Below, in pieces: positions 18,952-29,432 of a stretch of 64,000 bases of DNA. The notes beneath the pieces were generated by a model that was not told the DNA's origin, searched no databases, and saw only the letters and a program-made list of their open reading frames with translations. The stretch spans positions 62,001 to 126,000 of the forward strand of contig JAJFHN010000010.1 of the NCBI GenBank assembly GCA_021775595.1. The letters are read 5' to 3'. Every line of letters starts with the position of its first letter. The stretch's first letter is position 1. The stretch comes from Hyphomicrobiales bacterium. GTDB taxonomy: Bacteria; Pseudomonadota; Alphaproteobacteria; Rhizobiales; Methyloligellaceae. Made by a program: the position numbers and the translations under genes.

Positions 18952-19154
18952 ATGAGGTCGCTTAACATGACGATGAAAGCCATAAGCCTAAAGCAGCGCT
19001 GGGTCACGAGCAACACGTTTTTTTAGTTTAACTCATTGAAAAACATGAAGAAAGTTATGCACAGATCGGTTGACCCGCCGACCCGATTCCCCTAGTCTCC
19101 GGCCAATTTGGCCAATATCGTGCTGCTGACCTTAGACAATGGCGCGTTCGGCCT

Positions 19155-20465
19155 GTGTCCGCTTCAGCCCTCTTTGGCACCGGTGCCATGACCTCTGCAA
19201 ATGATGCAACTGGATCCGCCTCGGTCAGCGGAAAACACGTCACGCGCGCAAACACGCCGCGGCGCGGCGGCGCGCCATTGCCATGGTCCGATAGAAAATC
19301 AACCGCCCGGCTGGTGTTGGATGATGGGCGCGTGATGACGGGCTACGGCATCGGCGCGGAGGGTACGGCGGCAGGCGAAATCTGCTTCAACACGGCGATG
19401 ACGGGCTACCAGGAAATCCTGACCGACCCCTCTTACGCCGGGCAAATCATCACCTTCACGTTTCCCCATATCGGCATTGTCGGCACCAACCCAGACGACG
19501 GTGAGACAACCAATCCGGCCGGATCGGCCGGCGTCCGAGGCTGTATTTTGCGCGCCGATCTATCGGAACCATCTAATTATCGCGCGCAGTCGAACCTCGA
19601 TGCCTGGCTCAAGACGCGCGGTATCGTCGGCATGTGCGGCCTCGACACACGCGCGCTGACCACGCTGATCCGCGAGAGCGGCATGCCGAACGCCGTTATA
19701 GCTCACAACGGCGCTGGCGATTTCGACATCGAGGCGCTTAGGAGCGAAGCGGCGAACTGGCCCGGAATTCAGGGCATGGACCTGGCGGCCGAGGTCACGT
19801 GCGGACAGAGCTACAGCTGGGATGAGACGCGCTGGGCCTGGGACAGCGGCTACGGCCGGCAGGAGGCGCCGAAGTACCATGTGGTTGCGATCGATTACGG
19901 CTTGAAATCCAATATTTTGCGTTCGCTTGCCTCGGAGGGCTGCAAGGTGACGGTGGTGCCGGCCAGCTCAACGGCAGAAGACGTTTTGGCGCGCAAACCG
20001 GATGGTGTTTTTCTCTCCAACGGTCCAGGCGACCCCGCAGCAACCGGCGCCTATGCGGTGCCCGAGATCAAGAAGATCGTGGCGTCGGGCACGCCGGTCT
20101 TTGGAATTTGCCTGGGTCACCAGATGTTGGCGATCGCGCTCGGCGCTACGACAAAGAAGATGCACCAAGGCCACCATGGCGCCAATCATCCAGTCAAAGA
20201 TTTTACCACCCAAAAGGTCGAGATCACGTCGATGAACCATGGCTTTACGGTGGATCGCGACAGCCTGCCGGCGGAGGTGGAGGAAACCCATGTCTCGCTG
20301 TTCGATGGCAGTAATTGCGGCTTGAAGCTCAAGGATCGGCCCGTGTTTTCGGTGCAATATCACCCAGAAGCATCGCCCGGACCCCAGGACAGCCACTATC
20401 TTTTCGTGCGGTTCGTGAATTTGATCCGTGCGGTCAAGGGCGAGAAACCGGTTGGCGAGCGATGA
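19155..20465 (+). CDS. carA: Carbamoyl-phosphate synthase small chain
   Basis: 436 residues from a GTG. CarA hydrolyses glutamine and channels ammonia to CarB for arginine and pyrimidine synthesis. The C-terminal glutaminase has the nucleophile Cys about 319 in FGICLGHQ and the catalytic-histidine region VQYHPEASPGPQD. The conserved N-terminal domain begins only near residue 50 (TARLVLDDGRVMTG), so the chain carries about 46 extra low-complexity residues compared with E. coli. Translation may instead start at the ATG at 19188. carB follows 71 bases downstream. Confidence 0.95.
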   Translation: MSASALFGTGAMTSANDATGSASVSGKHVTRANTPRRGGAPLPWSDRKSTARLVLDDGRVMTGYGIGAEGTAAGEICFNTAMTGYQEILTDPSYAGQIITFTFPHIGIVGTNPDDGETTNPAGSAGVRGCILRADLSEPSNYRAQSNLDAWLKTRGIVGMCGLDTRALTTLIRESGMPNAVIAHNGAGDFDIEALRSEAANWPGIQGMDLAAEVTCGQSYSWDETRWAWDSGYGRQEAPKYHVVAIDYGLKSNILRSLASEGCKVTVVPASSTAEDVLARKPDGVFLSNGPGDPAATGAYAVPEIKKIVASGTPVFGICLGHQMLAIALGATTKKMHQGHHGANHPVKDFTTQKVEITSMNHGFTVDRDSLPAEVEETHVSLFDGSNCGLKLKDRPVFSVQYHPEASPGPQDSHYLFVRFVNLIRAVKGEKPVGER

Positions 20466-20536
20466 ACATCATCGCGCCCAAACCGGCGAGCGCTTGCTCT
20501 TGATGCGCATTCAGTTATAAGCGGCGCCGACCCCAG

Positions 20537-23500
20537 ATGCCCAAGCGCACCGACATCAAATCCATTCTCATCATCGGCGCCGGACCTATTGTTATCGGTC
20601 AGGCCTGCGAGTTTGACTATTCGGGTACGCAAGCCTGCAAGGCCCTGCGCGCCGAGGGCTATCGCATTATCCTGGTCAACTCCAATCCGGCGACGATCAT
20701 GACCGATCCCGACGTCGCCGATGCCACCTATATCGAGCCGATCAGCGCAGACTTCCTCACCAAGATCATCGCCAAGGAGCGTCCTGACGCGCTGCTGCCA
20801 ACCATGGGCGGCCAGACGGCGCTCAATGCGGCGCTCACTCTCAACAAGCGGGGAGTGCTCGAAGAGTACGGCGTCGAGTTGATCGGTGCGCGCGCCGAAG
20901 CGATCGATATGGCCGAAGACCGGGAGCTGTTCCGCGAGGCAATGACGCGGATCGGTCTTGAGACGCCGTTGTCGATGCTTGCGCATGACCTAGCCGAGGC
21001 AGCGTCCGCGCTCGAGCACGTCGGACTACCGGCGATCATGCGCCCCTCGTTCACGCTTGGGGGAACCGGCGGCGGCATCGCCTTCAACCGCGAAGAGTAT
21101 TTCGAAATCGTCGAACAAGGGCTCGATGCATCGCCGACCAGCGAGGTGCTGGTCGAGCAGTCGGTGTTGGGCTGGAAGGAATATGAAATGGAGGTTGTCC
21201 GCGACCACGCGGACAACTGCATCATCGTGTGCTCGATCGAGAACATCGATCCGATGGGCGTGCACACGGGCGATTCGATCACCGTCGCGCCTGCCCTGAC
21301 CCTGACCGACAAGGAATATCAGGTGATGCGCAACGCATCGATCGCGGTGTTGCGCGAAATCGGCGTTGAGACCGGCGGTTCCAATGTGCAATTCGCCGTC
21401 AATCCCGAGGACGGCCGGCTCGTCGTCATCGAAATGAATCCGCGCGTCTCGCGCTCCTCGGCGCTTGCATCTAAGGCGACAGGTTTTCCGATCGCCAAGG
21501 TGGCGGCGCGGTTGGCGGTCGGCTACACGCTGGACGAGCTCGAAAACGATATCACCGGCGGTGCCACACCCGCCTCCTTCGAGCCGACAATCGACTATGT
21601 GGTGACCAAGATACCTCGCTTCGCCTTCGAAAAGTTTCCAGGCGCAGAGGCGACGCTGACCACCTCGATGAAGTCGGTGGGCGAAGCGATGGCGATGGGG
21701 CGCAGCTTTCCCGAGTCCCTGCAAAAAGCACTGCGTTCGATGGAAACGGGGATCTCGGGCCTCGATGAGGTGGCGATCAAGGGGCTGGGCCAAGGCGACG
21801 ACAAGAACGCCATCCGCGCGGCGCTCGCCACGCCTACGCCCGAGCGCCTTCTTAATGTCGCACAAGCGATGCGCCTGGGTGTCACACACGACCAGATCTA
21901 TGCCTCTTGCAAAATCGATCCCTGGTTTTTGGCTGAAATCCAGAGAATCGTGGACACCGAAGCGCGCGTGCGCGCACACGGCCTGCCCACCACGGCGGGC
22001 GCTTTCCGTGACCTCAAGGCACTGGGTTTTTCAGATGTGCGGCTTGGCGAGCTGGCCGACCTCAGCCCGCAAGAGGTGACCAAGGCCCGCCGCGCTCTTG
22101 AGCTTCGGCCCGTCTATAAGAGGATCGATACGTGCGCTGCCGAATTCGCTTCGCCCACCGCCTATATGTATTCGTCTTATGAGAATGGCCTTGACGATGC
22201 GCCAGTGAGCGAGGCGGCGCCCTCTGAGCGCGACAAGATCATCATTCTGGGTGGCGGGCCCAACCGCATCGGCCAGGGAATCGAATTCGATTATTGCTGC
22301 TGCCATGCCGCGTACGAGCTCTCGAGCGCGGGCTTTGAGACGATCATGGTCAACTGCAATCCCGAGACGGTCTCGACCGATTACGACACGTCCGACCGGC
22401 TCTATTTCGAGCCGCTGACGGAGGAGGATGTGCTCGAAATCGTGTCGACCGAGCAGCGTTCGGGATCGCTCAAGGGCTTGATCGTGCAGTTCGGCGGGCA
22501 GACGCCGCTCAAACTCGCGGCCGCGCTGGAGCGCGAAGGCATACCGATCTTGGGAACCTCGCCCGACGCCATCGATCTCGCCGAGGACCGCGACCGCTTC
22601 AAGGAGCTGATCGACGTACTCGGCCTGCGGCAGCCCAACAACGCCATTGCCCGAAGTGACGACCAGGCACGCGCCATCGCGGCGAAGATCGGCTATCCGC
22701 TGGTGATCCGACCCTCTTATGTGCTCGGCGGACGGGCCATGGAAATTGTGCATGACGACGCCCAACTCGATACCTACATCTCCGAAGCGGTTGTCGTTTC
22801 AGGATCGAGCCCGGTGCTGCTCGACTCTTATCTGCGCGACGCCATCGAAGTCGACGTGGACTGCCTCGCCGACGGCAAAGATGCATTCGTTTGCGGGGTG
22901 ATGGAACACATTGAAGAGGCGGGCGTCCATTCGGGCGACAGCGCCTGCTCGCTGCCTCCCTATTCGCTATCGCAACCGATCATCGACGAACTCAAGCGCC
23001 AAACAGTGGCGCTTGCGGGCGCGCTCAAGGTGGTCGGCCTGATGAACGTTCAATTTGCCATCAAGGATGACGACGTATTCGTGCTCGAGGTCAATCCGCG
23101 CGCCAGCCGCACGGTTCCCTTCGTCGCCAAAGTGATTGGCGAACCCATCGCCGGCATCGCCGCGCGCATCATGGCGGGCGAGCCGCTGGCCTCATTCGGT
23201 TTGGTCGAACGCAAGCTTGGTCATGTGGCCGTCAAGGAGGCGGTGTTTCCATTCGCCCGCTTCCCCGGCGTCGATACCGTGTTGGGGCCTGAGATGCGCT
23301 CCACCGGTGAAGTGATGGGGATCGATACGGATTTCGCGGCCGCCTTTGCAAAAAGTCAGCTCGGTGGCGGCACAAATGTGCCCGTTTCGGGCACGGTCTT
23401 CGTGTCGGTGAAGGACGCCGACAAGGACCGCATCATTCCTGCGGTCAAAGCGTTGTCGGAGATGGGCTTCAAGGTCATTGCCACCGGCGGCACCCAGCGA

Positions 23501-23785
23501 CATCTCGATGCCAACGGCATAACATGCGAGCCAATTAACAAGGTTCTGGAGGGACGCCCGCACGTTGTGGACGCCATGAAAAACGGCGATGTCGACATCG
23601 TCTTCAACACCACCGAGGGAGCGCGCGCGCTGACCGACAGCTACTCAATCCGCCGCACGGCCTTGCTCTACCACATTCCATATTATACAACGCTTGCTGG
23701 CGCCATGGCGGTTACCAAGGCGATCGAGGCCGTAAAGGCCGATATATTGAAGGTCCAACCACTTCAGAGTTACGTTAACCGATAG
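20537..23785 (+). CDS. carB: Carbamoyl-phosphate synthase large chain
   Basis: 1,082 residues, the expected size. It has two homologous ATP-grasp halves beginning [23 protein letters not shown] and, near residue 565, [22 protein letters not shown]. The C-terminal MGS-like allosteric domain ([30 protein letters not shown]) is complete. It condenses bicarbonate, ATP and CarA-derived ammonia. All features look ordinary. greA follows in the same direction. Confidence 0.98.
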   Translation: MPKRTDIKSILIIGAGPIVIGQACEFDYSGTQACKALRAEGYRIILVNSNPATIMTDPDVADATYIEPISADFLTKIIAKERPDALLPTMGGQTALNAALTLNKRGVLEEYGVELIGARAEAIDMAEDRELFREAMTRIGLETPLSMLAHDLAEAASALEHVGLPAIMRPSFTLGGTGGGIAFNREEYFEIVEQGLDASPTSEVLVEQSVLGWKEYEMEVVRDHADNCIIVCSIENIDPMGVHTGDSITVAPALTLTDKEYQVMRNASIAVLREIGVETGGSNVQFAVNPEDGRLVVIEMNPRVSRSSALASKATGFPIAKVAARLAVGYTLDELENDITGGATPASFEPTIDYVVTKIPRFAFEKFPGAEATLTTSMKSVGEAMAMGRSFPESLQKALRSMETGISGLDEVAIKGLGQGDDKNAIRAALATPTPERLLNVAQAMRLGVTHDQIYASCKIDPWFLAEIQRIVDTEARVRAHGLPTTAGAFRDLKALGFSDVRLGELADLSPQEVTKARRALELRPVYKRIDTCAAEFASPTAYMYSSYENGLDDAPVSEAAPSERDKIIILGGGPNRIGQGIEFDYCCCHAAYELSSAGFETIMVNCNPETVSTDYDTSDRLYFEPLTEEDVLEIVSTEQRSGSLKGLIVQFGGQTPLKLAAALEREGIPILGTSPDAIDLAEDRDRFKELIDVLGLRQPNNAIARSDDQARAIAAKIGYPLVIRPSYVLGGRAMEIVHDDAQLDTYISEAVVVSGSSPVLLDSYLRDAIEVDVDCLADGKDAFVCGVMEHIEEAGVHSGDSACSLPPYSLSQPIIDELKRQTVALAGALKVVGLMNVQFAIKDDDVFVLEVNPRASRTVPFVAKVIGEPIAGIAARIMAGEPLASFGLVERKLGHVAVKEAVFPFARFPGVDTVLGPEMRSTGEVMGIDTDFAAAFAKSQLGGGTNVPVSGTVFVSVKDADKDRIIPAVKALSEMGFKVIATGGTQRHLDANGITCEPINKVLEGRPHVVDAMKNGDVDIVFNTTEGARALTDSYSIRRTALLYHIPYYTTLAGAMAVTKAIEAVKADILKVQPLQSYVNR

Positions 23786-23896
23786 GATCGAATCTGTCGG
23801 TGCGGGTGGTTGCGGCATCCCAACGGCAATCCCATAATCTGTATGCCGGAATAATATCGCCGCTGTTGGCGAAGAAAACGAATTGATGGTGACGAG

Positions 23897-24370
23897 ATGG
23901 AAAAAGTCCCCATGACGACGGAGGGCTACGAGGCCATAAAGGTGGAAATTCAGCACCTTAAGACCGTCGAGCGGCCGCGCATCATTCAAGCCATCGCCGA
24001 GGCGCGCGCCCATGGCGACCTGTCGGAGAACGCCGAGTACCACGCTGCTAAAGATCAGCAGGGCCTGACGGAAGCCCGCGTCGCCGATCTCGAGGACCAA
24101 CTCTCACGCGCCGACGTGATCGACGTCTCGAAGCTGTCTGGCAAACACGTGAAGTTCGGTGCGACGGTCACTCTGGTCGACGAAGATACCGAGGAAAAGG
24201 TCAGGTACCGCATCGTTGGCGAGTTTGAAGCCAACGTGAAAGACGCAAAGATTTCAATTACTTCACCCATTGCCCGGGCACTGATCGGCAAGACCATTGG
24301 CGATTCGGTTGAGGTTGCCACGCCGGGCGGCGGCAAATGCTATGAGATCTTGCAGGTCAAGTTCGCCTGA
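23897..24370 (+). CDS. greA: Transcription elongation factor GreA
   Basis: 157 residues, normal for GreA. The N-terminal coiled coil carries the acidic tip [13 protein letters not shown] (Asp and Glu that reach the RNA polymerase active site to stimulate cleavage of backtracked RNA). The FKBP-like C-terminal domain ends [21 protein letters not shown]. The ATG at 23897 lies behind GGTGACGAG. carAB-greA is a common alphaproteobacterial gene order. Confidence 0.97.
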   Translation: MEKVPMTTEGYEAIKVEIQHLKTVERPRIIQAIAEARAHGDLSENAEYHAAKDQQGLTEARVADLEDQLSRADVIDVSKLSGKHVKFGATVTLVDEDTEEKVRYRIVGEFEANVKDAKISITSPIARALIGKTIGDSVEVATPGGGKCYEILQVKFA

Positions 24371-24402
24371 AGCACTCATTGAATCTCCTCTACCTGCTTC
24401 AG
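24366..24402 (+). terminator. Possible hairpin terminator after greA
   Basis: A perfect 9-bp inverted repeat, cctgaagca at 24366-24374 and tgcttcagg at 24394-24402, includes the greA stop codon and has a 19-base loop. No strong T-run follows, so intrinsic termination is uncertain. It lies between the convergent greA and lrp-type genes. Confidence 0.35.
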
Positions 24403-24462
24403 GGCAGGGCATTTGCGCCGGTTGCGAAAATTCTCACGAAGATGAACTGACGCGGGTCCGGC

Positions 24463-24942
24463 TCAAACCGAATTCAGGATCGGAACGCCCGGCTCGCGCT
24501 TCGAGCGGCGAATGGCAAGCGACGTCTTGACGTGATCCACATTGGGCGCGGCTGTGAGTTCGTTGATGATGAAGTCCTGAAAGGCGGCCAGGTCCGGCGC
24601 AACACATTTCAAGATGAAATCGATTTCGCCGGAAAGCATGTGGCACTCGCGCACGATCGGCCAGGAGCGCACATGTTCTTCGAAAGCGACGAGATCGGCC
24701 TCAGCCTGGCTCTGCAGTCCCACCATGGCAAAGGCGACAACGTCGAAGCCCATCTGCTTCTCGTTGAGCAGCGCACAATAGCCTTCGACAAATCCCGCCT
24801 CTTCCAAGGCGCGAACCCGCCGCAGGCAAGGCGGCGCAGACAAGCCAACCCGGCGCGCCAGCTCAACATTGGTGACGCGTCCGTCGTCCTGCAGTTCGCG
24901 CAAGATCTTCCAGTCGGTTTCATCAAGACGTACGGAGACCAA
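24463..24942 (-). CDS. Lrp/AsnC family transcriptional regulator
   Basis: 159 residues. An N-terminal AsnC helix-turn-helix (LDETDWKILRELQDDGRVTNVELARRVGLSAP, about residues 5-40) is followed by a RAM/ligand domain with GEIDFILKCVAPDLAAFQDF. Such regulators sense amino acids and act as octamers. The predicted start is TTG at 24942 behind GGAGAA. It is divergent from the ELM1/2OG-oxygenase pair, about 250 bases apart, and could regulate it or distant genes; its target is not visible in the sequence. Confidence 0.9.
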   Translation of the reverse strand: MVSVRLDETDWKILRELQDDGRVTNVELARRVGLSAPPCLRRVRALEEAGFVEGYCALLNEKQMGFDVVAFAMVGLQSQAEADLVAFEEHVRSWPIVRECHMLSGEIDFILKCVAPDLAAFQDFIINELTAAPNVDHVKTSLAIRRSKREPGVPILNSV

Positions 24943-25190
24943 CGGCTCAATTCTCCAGTGGGCGTGATTTTCCGCACGTGCGCGCCATGGGCGGATGGAC
25001 GGCTTATGTGCGAACGGCTACAAGCGACCGCGCCAAGCACAACGGCTCCACGAGCGGGTATCTAGCAATATTATTTCAGATATAAGACCTTATCACAAAT
25101 GATTGCGCCCATTCACATCTTGATTGTTACTCAAGCTCGTGCGCCGTGCCCTCCGGGGCCGCCTGCATTTCGGATTGGGAGGCGCGGTAC

Positions 25191-26234
25191 GTGGTAAAAC
25201 CAACCAAGCGCAAGCCGCGTTCGCGGCGCGCGGCGCCGAAGCATACGGCTGGCACGCCACTCTCCAATAAAAGTGTGCTGGTGATCACCGACGGCAAGCC
25301 CGGCATGGAGGTACAGTGCGTCGGCGTGGCGCAGGCTTTGGGCGCTGTTCCCGCGATCAACCGCGTGGCGCCAGGCTGGCTCTGGCGCATGCTGGCGCCT
25401 TGGGGACCGCCGGACCCAAGCGACCGCGTGCGGCCGCCATGGCCCGACATTGCGATCGCGACCGGACGCCAGGCCATCCCGGCAGCGCGCGCACTGGCAC
25501 GCGATTGCGACGGCCAGACCTACACGGTCGTCATTCAAAACCCCCGCACAGGCTCCGGCACCGCCGACCTGATATGCGTACCGCAGCACGACCGCATCAG
25601 CGGCGACAACATCATTACGACGCTAACATCGCCGCATCCCTTCGCACCCGATGTGCTCACCAAATTGCGCAAAAAGCCTCCGGCCCAAATTGCCGCCCTG
25701 CCCCGCCCGCGCGTTGCCGTGATTTTGGGTGGGCCCAATGCCGTCTACCGGTTCAGTGCAGACGACGAAAACCGGCTGTCCCAATCGATTGCCGGATTGG
25801 CCAAATTGGGAGCGAGCTTCGTGATCACACCATCACGGCGGACGCCAGCCAGCTTGTTGAAGGCCGTGCTGGCCGCCAGCAAGAACGCGCAGCGCTATAT
25901 CTGGGCCGATGGTGACGAAGTCAGCTACGGGCACATTCTGGCCAGCGCCGATCAATTCGTGGTGACAGCGGATTCGGTCAATATGACCGGCGAAGCCTGC
26001 GCCAGCGGCAAGCCGGTATACGTCTTCAAGCCCTCGGGGGGATCGGCTAAATTCGCCTGGTTTCATGAAGCCTTGCGACAATATGGCGCGACACGCCCGC
26101 TGCCCGAACGCTTCAAGAGCCTTGAAAAATGGTCCTATGAGCCATTAGATGCTGCCGCCACGATCGCTCGGGAAATCGAGCGGCGTTGGTTGGACCGCGC
26201 GAGATCGAGCGGACAGTCTAACTCCAAGGCGTGA
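25191..26234 (+). CDS. ELM1-family putative glycosyltransferase (copy 2)
   Basis: About 347 residues. I chose the GTG at 25191 because GGGAGG lies about 9 bases upstream; the frame opens at 25146. A basic N-terminus (KPTKRKPRSRRAAPKH) is followed by the family motif LVITDGKPGMEVQCVGVAQAL, then ATGRQAIPAARAL, VILGGPNAVYRF and the C-terminal TADSVNMTGEACASGKPVYVF, as in ELM1/DUF1022 proteins with a GT-B-like fold. It overlaps the next gene by GTGA. The acceptor is unknown. Only distantly similar to copy 1 at 7921-8955. Confidence 0.85.
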   Translation: MVKPTKRKPRSRRAAPKHTAGTPLSNKSVLVITDGKPGMEVQCVGVAQALGAVPAINRVAPGWLWRMLAPWGPPDPSDRVRPPWPDIAIATGRQAIPAARALARDCDGQTYTVVIQNPRTGSGTADLICVPQHDRISGDNIITTLTSPHPFAPDVLTKLRKKPPAQIAALPRPRVAVILGGPNAVYRFSADDENRLSQSIAGLAKLGASFVITPSRRTPASLLKAVLAASKNAQRYIWADGDEVSYGHILASADQFVVTADSVNMTGEACASGKPVYVFKPSGGSAKFAWFHEALRQYGATRPLPERFKSLEKWSYEPLDAAATIAREIERRWLDRARSSGQSNSKA

Positions 26235-26878
26235 GCGTCAGTGAGAATCCCGTCATGAGCCATCTCAACATAAACAGGCTGAACCAGGCTGAGCTGCGCA
26301 AGGACCCGTTCGACTACACCGTCGTGCCGGGATTCCTTTCGACCAAGTCGCTTGGCAGCGTGATCGGCAGCTATCCCGACATATTCCAAGGCGGATCCTA
26401 TCCGCTCGATACGGTGACCGTTTCGCCCGACCTGCAAGCGGTGATTGATGAAATGAATGGACCTGAATTCGAGAAAGCGATCGAAGACAAATTCGGCGTC
26501 GAGCTTGCCGGGTTGCCGAAGATGTATTCACTGCGCGGCTATTGCAGAAAAAGCGACGGCAAAATCCATTGCGACTCCAAGGACAAGGTGATTACGGTCC
26601 TGCTCTATCTCAACGACACCTGGGCACACGAGGGCGGTAAGCTTCGCATCCTGCGCTCGGCCAACGATCTTGAGGCCTATAGCGAAGAGGTGCCCCCTGA
26701 TGATGGCACACTGCTGGTGTTCCGCCGCTCGGACACGTCATTTCACGGTCACGGGCCCTTCGAAGGTGTCCGTCGCTCGATCCAGATGAATTGGATGATC
26801 TCGGAAAACAAGCGCGCCTTTCACAAGATCCGCCACAAAATCTCAGCGGGCTTCAAGAAACTGGCGGCGGCCGAATAG
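26231..26878 (+). CDS. 2-oxoglutarate/Fe(II)-dependent oxygenase-like protein
   Basis: 215 residues from a GTG overlapping the previous stop; the ATG at 26255 is an alternative. The Fe(II)-binding HxD is seen in KIHCDSKDK (about His113, Asp115), and the distal histidine plus 2OG-binding arginine in TSFHGHGPFEGVRRSIQ. The fold matches small prolyl-4-hydroxylase-like oxygenases. Coupling to an ELM1-type putative glycosyltransferase suggests modification of the same molecule, possibly a sugar or lipid; this is inference. The C-terminal 25 residues are basic (KRAFHKIRHKI). Confidence 0.82.
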   Translation: MSVSENPVMSHLNINRLNQAELRKDPFDYTVVPGFLSTKSLGSVIGSYPDIFQGGSYPLDTVTVSPDLQAVIDEMNGPEFEKAIEDKFGVELAGLPKMYSLRGYCRKSDGKIHCDSKDKVITVLLYLNDTWAHEGGKLRILRSANDLEAYSEEVPPDDGTLLVFRRSDTSFHGHGPFEGVRRSIQMNWMISENKRAFHKIRHKISAGFKKLAAAE

Positions 26879-26981
26879 GCCCGATTGAACTTTCCACAGG
26901 CGTTCGCGGCGCTTGATTAGGCCGCCAATCGCCAATACATCAAACGTCTTACCCATTCATCGCGACGAGGCGCCAAAACCC

Positions 26982-27947
26982 ATGGCCGACACCCACGCCA
27001 AACTCATCATCATCGGGTCAGGACCGGCCGGCTATACGGCCGCGATCTATGCCTCGCGCGCCATGCTGGAGCCGATTGTCTTTGAAGGCATCCAGCCCGG
27101 CGGGCAGATGACGATCACCACTGACGTCGAGAATTATCCCGGATTCGCAGAAGTTATCCAGGGACCGTGGCTGATGGAGCAAATGAAAGCCCAGGCCGAA
27201 GCGGTCGGCACGCAGCTCATCGCCGACACCATCACCGATCTCGACCTCTCCCGCCGGCCGTTCACGATGACGAGCGACTCGGGAAAACGCTACAGCGCCG
27301 ATGCGGTCATCATCGCAACAGGCGCCCAAGCCAGGTGGCTCGGGCTGCCATCGGAGGAGAAATACAAGGGCTTTGGCGTTTCGGCTTGCGCCACGTGCGA
27401 CGGATTCTTTTATCGCGACAAACGCGTGCTCGTGGTGGGCGGCGGCAACACGGCGGCAGAAGAGGCTCTGTTTCTCACCAATTTCGCTTCGAAGGTCACG
27501 CTCATCCACCGGCGCGACGAACTGCGGGCTGAGAAAATTCTACAATCGCGAATTTTCAAGCACCCCAAGATCGACGTCGTTTGGGACACGGTGCTGGACG
27601 AGGTGCTTGGCGGGGGAACGCCACCTGGCGTCACCGGCGCGAGGCTCAAGAATGCCAAGACAGGCGCCGTTAGCGAAGTGGAGGCCGAGGGCATCTTCAT
27701 CGCCATCGGTCACGCGCCTTCGACCGAACTGGTCAAGGATAAGCTCGAACTCAAGCCCAATGGCTACCTGTTGACCGCGCCCGATTCCACCAGCACCGAC
27801 ATCGAAGGTGTTTTCGCAGCCGGCGATGTGACCGACGACATCTATCGCCAGGCCGTGACAGCAGCGGGCCAGGGCTGCATGGCGGCGCTGGAGGCTGAAA
27901 AATATTTGAGCGGACTAGAGGCGCGCCATAGCGAAGCCGCCGAATAA
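26982..27947 (+). CDS. trxB: Thioredoxin-disulfide reductase
   Basis: 321 residues from the ATG at 26982 (an upstream in-frame start would add 23 unconserved residues). TrxB moves electrons from NADPH through FAD to thioredoxin. The FAD motif is IIGSGPAGYTAAIYASRA, the redox site CATC is at about 136-139, the NADPH motif VVGGGNTAAEEAL follows, and the FAD-closing GVFAAGDVTDDIYRQ is present. Next to it, in the opposite direction, is msrP, another redox-repair gene, with 13 bases between the stops. Confidence 0.96.
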   Translation: MADTHAKLIIIGSGPAGYTAAIYASRAMLEPIVFEGIQPGGQMTITTDVENYPGFAEVIQGPWLMEQMKAQAEAVGTQLIADTITDLDLSRRPFTMTSDSGKRYSADAVIIATGAQARWLGLPSEEKYKGFGVSACATCDGFFYRDKRVLVVGGGNTAAEEALFLTNFASKVTLIHRRDELRAEKILQSRIFKHPKIDVVWDTVLDEVLGGGTPPGVTGARLKNAKTGAVSEVEAEGIFIAIGHAPSTELVKDKLELKPNGYLLTAPDSTSTDIEGVFAAGDVTDDIYRQAVTAAGQGCMAALEAEKYLSGLEARHSEAAE

Positions 27948-27960
27948 CCGCGGCCTCAGA

Positions 27961-28920
27961 TCATAAATAGAGCTGCTGGCCTTCCTTGTCGGTGTAGAGC
28001 GCCGCGACGAATTCGCCATAGCCATTGAAGAGCTGTGTCGGAATTTCCTCGTTCGTGCCGAGCACACGCTCCTTGGCCTGACTCCAGCGCGGATGACGAA
28101 CTTTCGGGTTCACATTTGCCCAGAAACCATATTCACGCGGCGTTATTTTTTCCCAAAAGCTCACCGGCTGCGTGTCGGTAAAGGATATGCGGACGATCGA
28201 TTTGATCGATTTGAAGCCGTACTTCCATGGCAGGGCCAGACGAATCGGCGCGCCGAATTGTTTGGCGAGCGGTTTGCCATAGGCGCCCGTCACCATGAAG
28301 GCCAAATCATTGTTCGCCTCTTCGATGGTGACGCCTTCGACATAGGGCCAAGGATACCAAAATGCCTGTTGGCCACTGGCGATCGCCTTGTTTTGGAAGG
28401 TTTCCAACCGCACAAATTTCGCGCCTGACAGCGGTTTGGCGAGCGCGACCAGATCGCGCATGGCAAAGCCCGACCAGGGGACGGTCATCGACCAGGCCTC
28501 AACGCAGCGATGGCGGTAGAGCCGTTCCTCGAGGCTCATCTTTGCGATCAGGTCATCGATCGAGATCGTGAAGGGTTTCTCGACCAACCCATCGATTTTG
28601 ATCTCCCAAGGGCGGATGGGCAGCGCTTGGGCGGCGCGCGATATCTGCTTATGAGAACCAAATTCGTAAAAGTTGTTGTACTTGGAATTCACCTTTTCGG
28701 GCGTAATCGGGCGGCTCAGTTTGAAGGTCTCGTTGCGCTTGACGGGATAGAGACCGGCTGTCGGGTCGGCTGAACCGGCGGCGTGCGCAAAACCAGGCAG
28801 CAGAGACGAGGCCGCGATGGCGCCTGCGCCCGTCATCAGCGTGCGCCGGTTGAGTGCGATATCCTCAGGTGTCGCGAGTGATTCAGGGATTTCCCATCCC
28901 TTGAGCGATTTGATCAGCAT
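27961..28920 (-). CDS. msrP: Protein-methionine-sulfoxide reductase catalytic subunit MsrP
   Basis: 319 residues from the ATG at 28920. MsrP is a periplasmic molybdopterin enzyme that repairs oxidised methionines. A twin-arginine signal is clear (LNRRTLMTGAGAIAASSLLPGFAHA), and the molybdenum ligand Cys lies in YRHRCVEAWSM. The closing WSQAKERVLG region is typical of YedY. The usual membrane partner MsrQ is not adjacent on either side; electron supply must come from elsewhere or from a distant msrQ. Confidence 0.94.
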   Translation of the reverse strand: MLIKSLKGWEIPESLATPEDIALNRRTLMTGAGAIAASSLLPGFAHAAGSADPTAGLYPVKRNETFKLSRPITPEKVNSKYNNFYEFGSHKQISRAAQALPIRPWEIKIDGLVEKPFTISIDDLIAKMSLEERLYRHRCVEAWSMTVPWSGFAMRDLVALAKPLSGAKFVRLETFQNKAIASGQQAFWYPWPYVEGVTIEEANNDLAFMVTGAYGKPLAKQFGAPIRLALPWKYGFKSIKSIVRISFTDTQPVSFWEKITPREYGFWANVNPKVRHPRWSQAKERVLGTNEEIPTQLFNGYGEFVAALYTDKEGQQLYL

Positions 28921-29111
28921 GTCCGTTCCCAATTCATCCGTGTTAGGCCCAATATGGTGCAGCGGCCCAACAGTACAAATCACGCTTTGGCGAGCAGCGC
29001 GTTATCGCGGGCAACCGCGCCCGCAAACGCGCAAAATGGCGTAGAGATCTCTCAGGCGGAACTTGCCTTGGGGGCGCGGCTGCTTCAATATTTCCGCTTT
29101 GCTGAAAATGG

Positions 29112-29414
29112 ATGCGCCGCATGTCGAAATGGAAAATTGTCGCGATTGCTCTGGTTGCTTTCCTGTTTGCTCCGCCACTCTTTAGCGCGGTGCTGCGGCC
29201 CTTTGCCCTTTCGTGCCGGCAGGACAACAGCATGCCGCTGGTCAAGGGCATCGAGCTTGAATTCTTCGAGTGCGATTTTGGCTGGCCGCAACCCTTTGAA
29301 TTTCTTGCTTTTACTTTTGCTTCCGGCTCCTACACCATGGCGCTGCTCGGTATGCTGTCGCTCGGATTGCTCAGTCTACTCGGCTGGATGGTTTGGATCG
29401 TTCGCACGACCTGA
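29112..29414 (+). CDS. Small two-helix membrane protein, unknown
   Basis: 100 residues with two hydrophobic segments: about 8-30 (IVAIALVAFLFAPPLFSAVL) and 72-95 (ALLGMLSLGLLSLLGWMVWIV). Two cysteines lie in the loop (LSCRQDN and FFECDFGW), suggesting a periplasmic disulfide. I do not recognise a family. It is divergent from msrP, but its sequence does not resemble the six-helix haem protein MsrQ. Confidence 0.55.
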   Translation: MRRMSKWKIVAIALVAFLFAPPLFSAVLRPFALSCRQDNSMPLVKGIELEFFECDFGWPQPFEFLAFTFASGSYTMALLGMLSLGLLSLLGWMVWIVRTT

Positions 29415-29432
29415 GCGTACGCTTAAGCGGTT

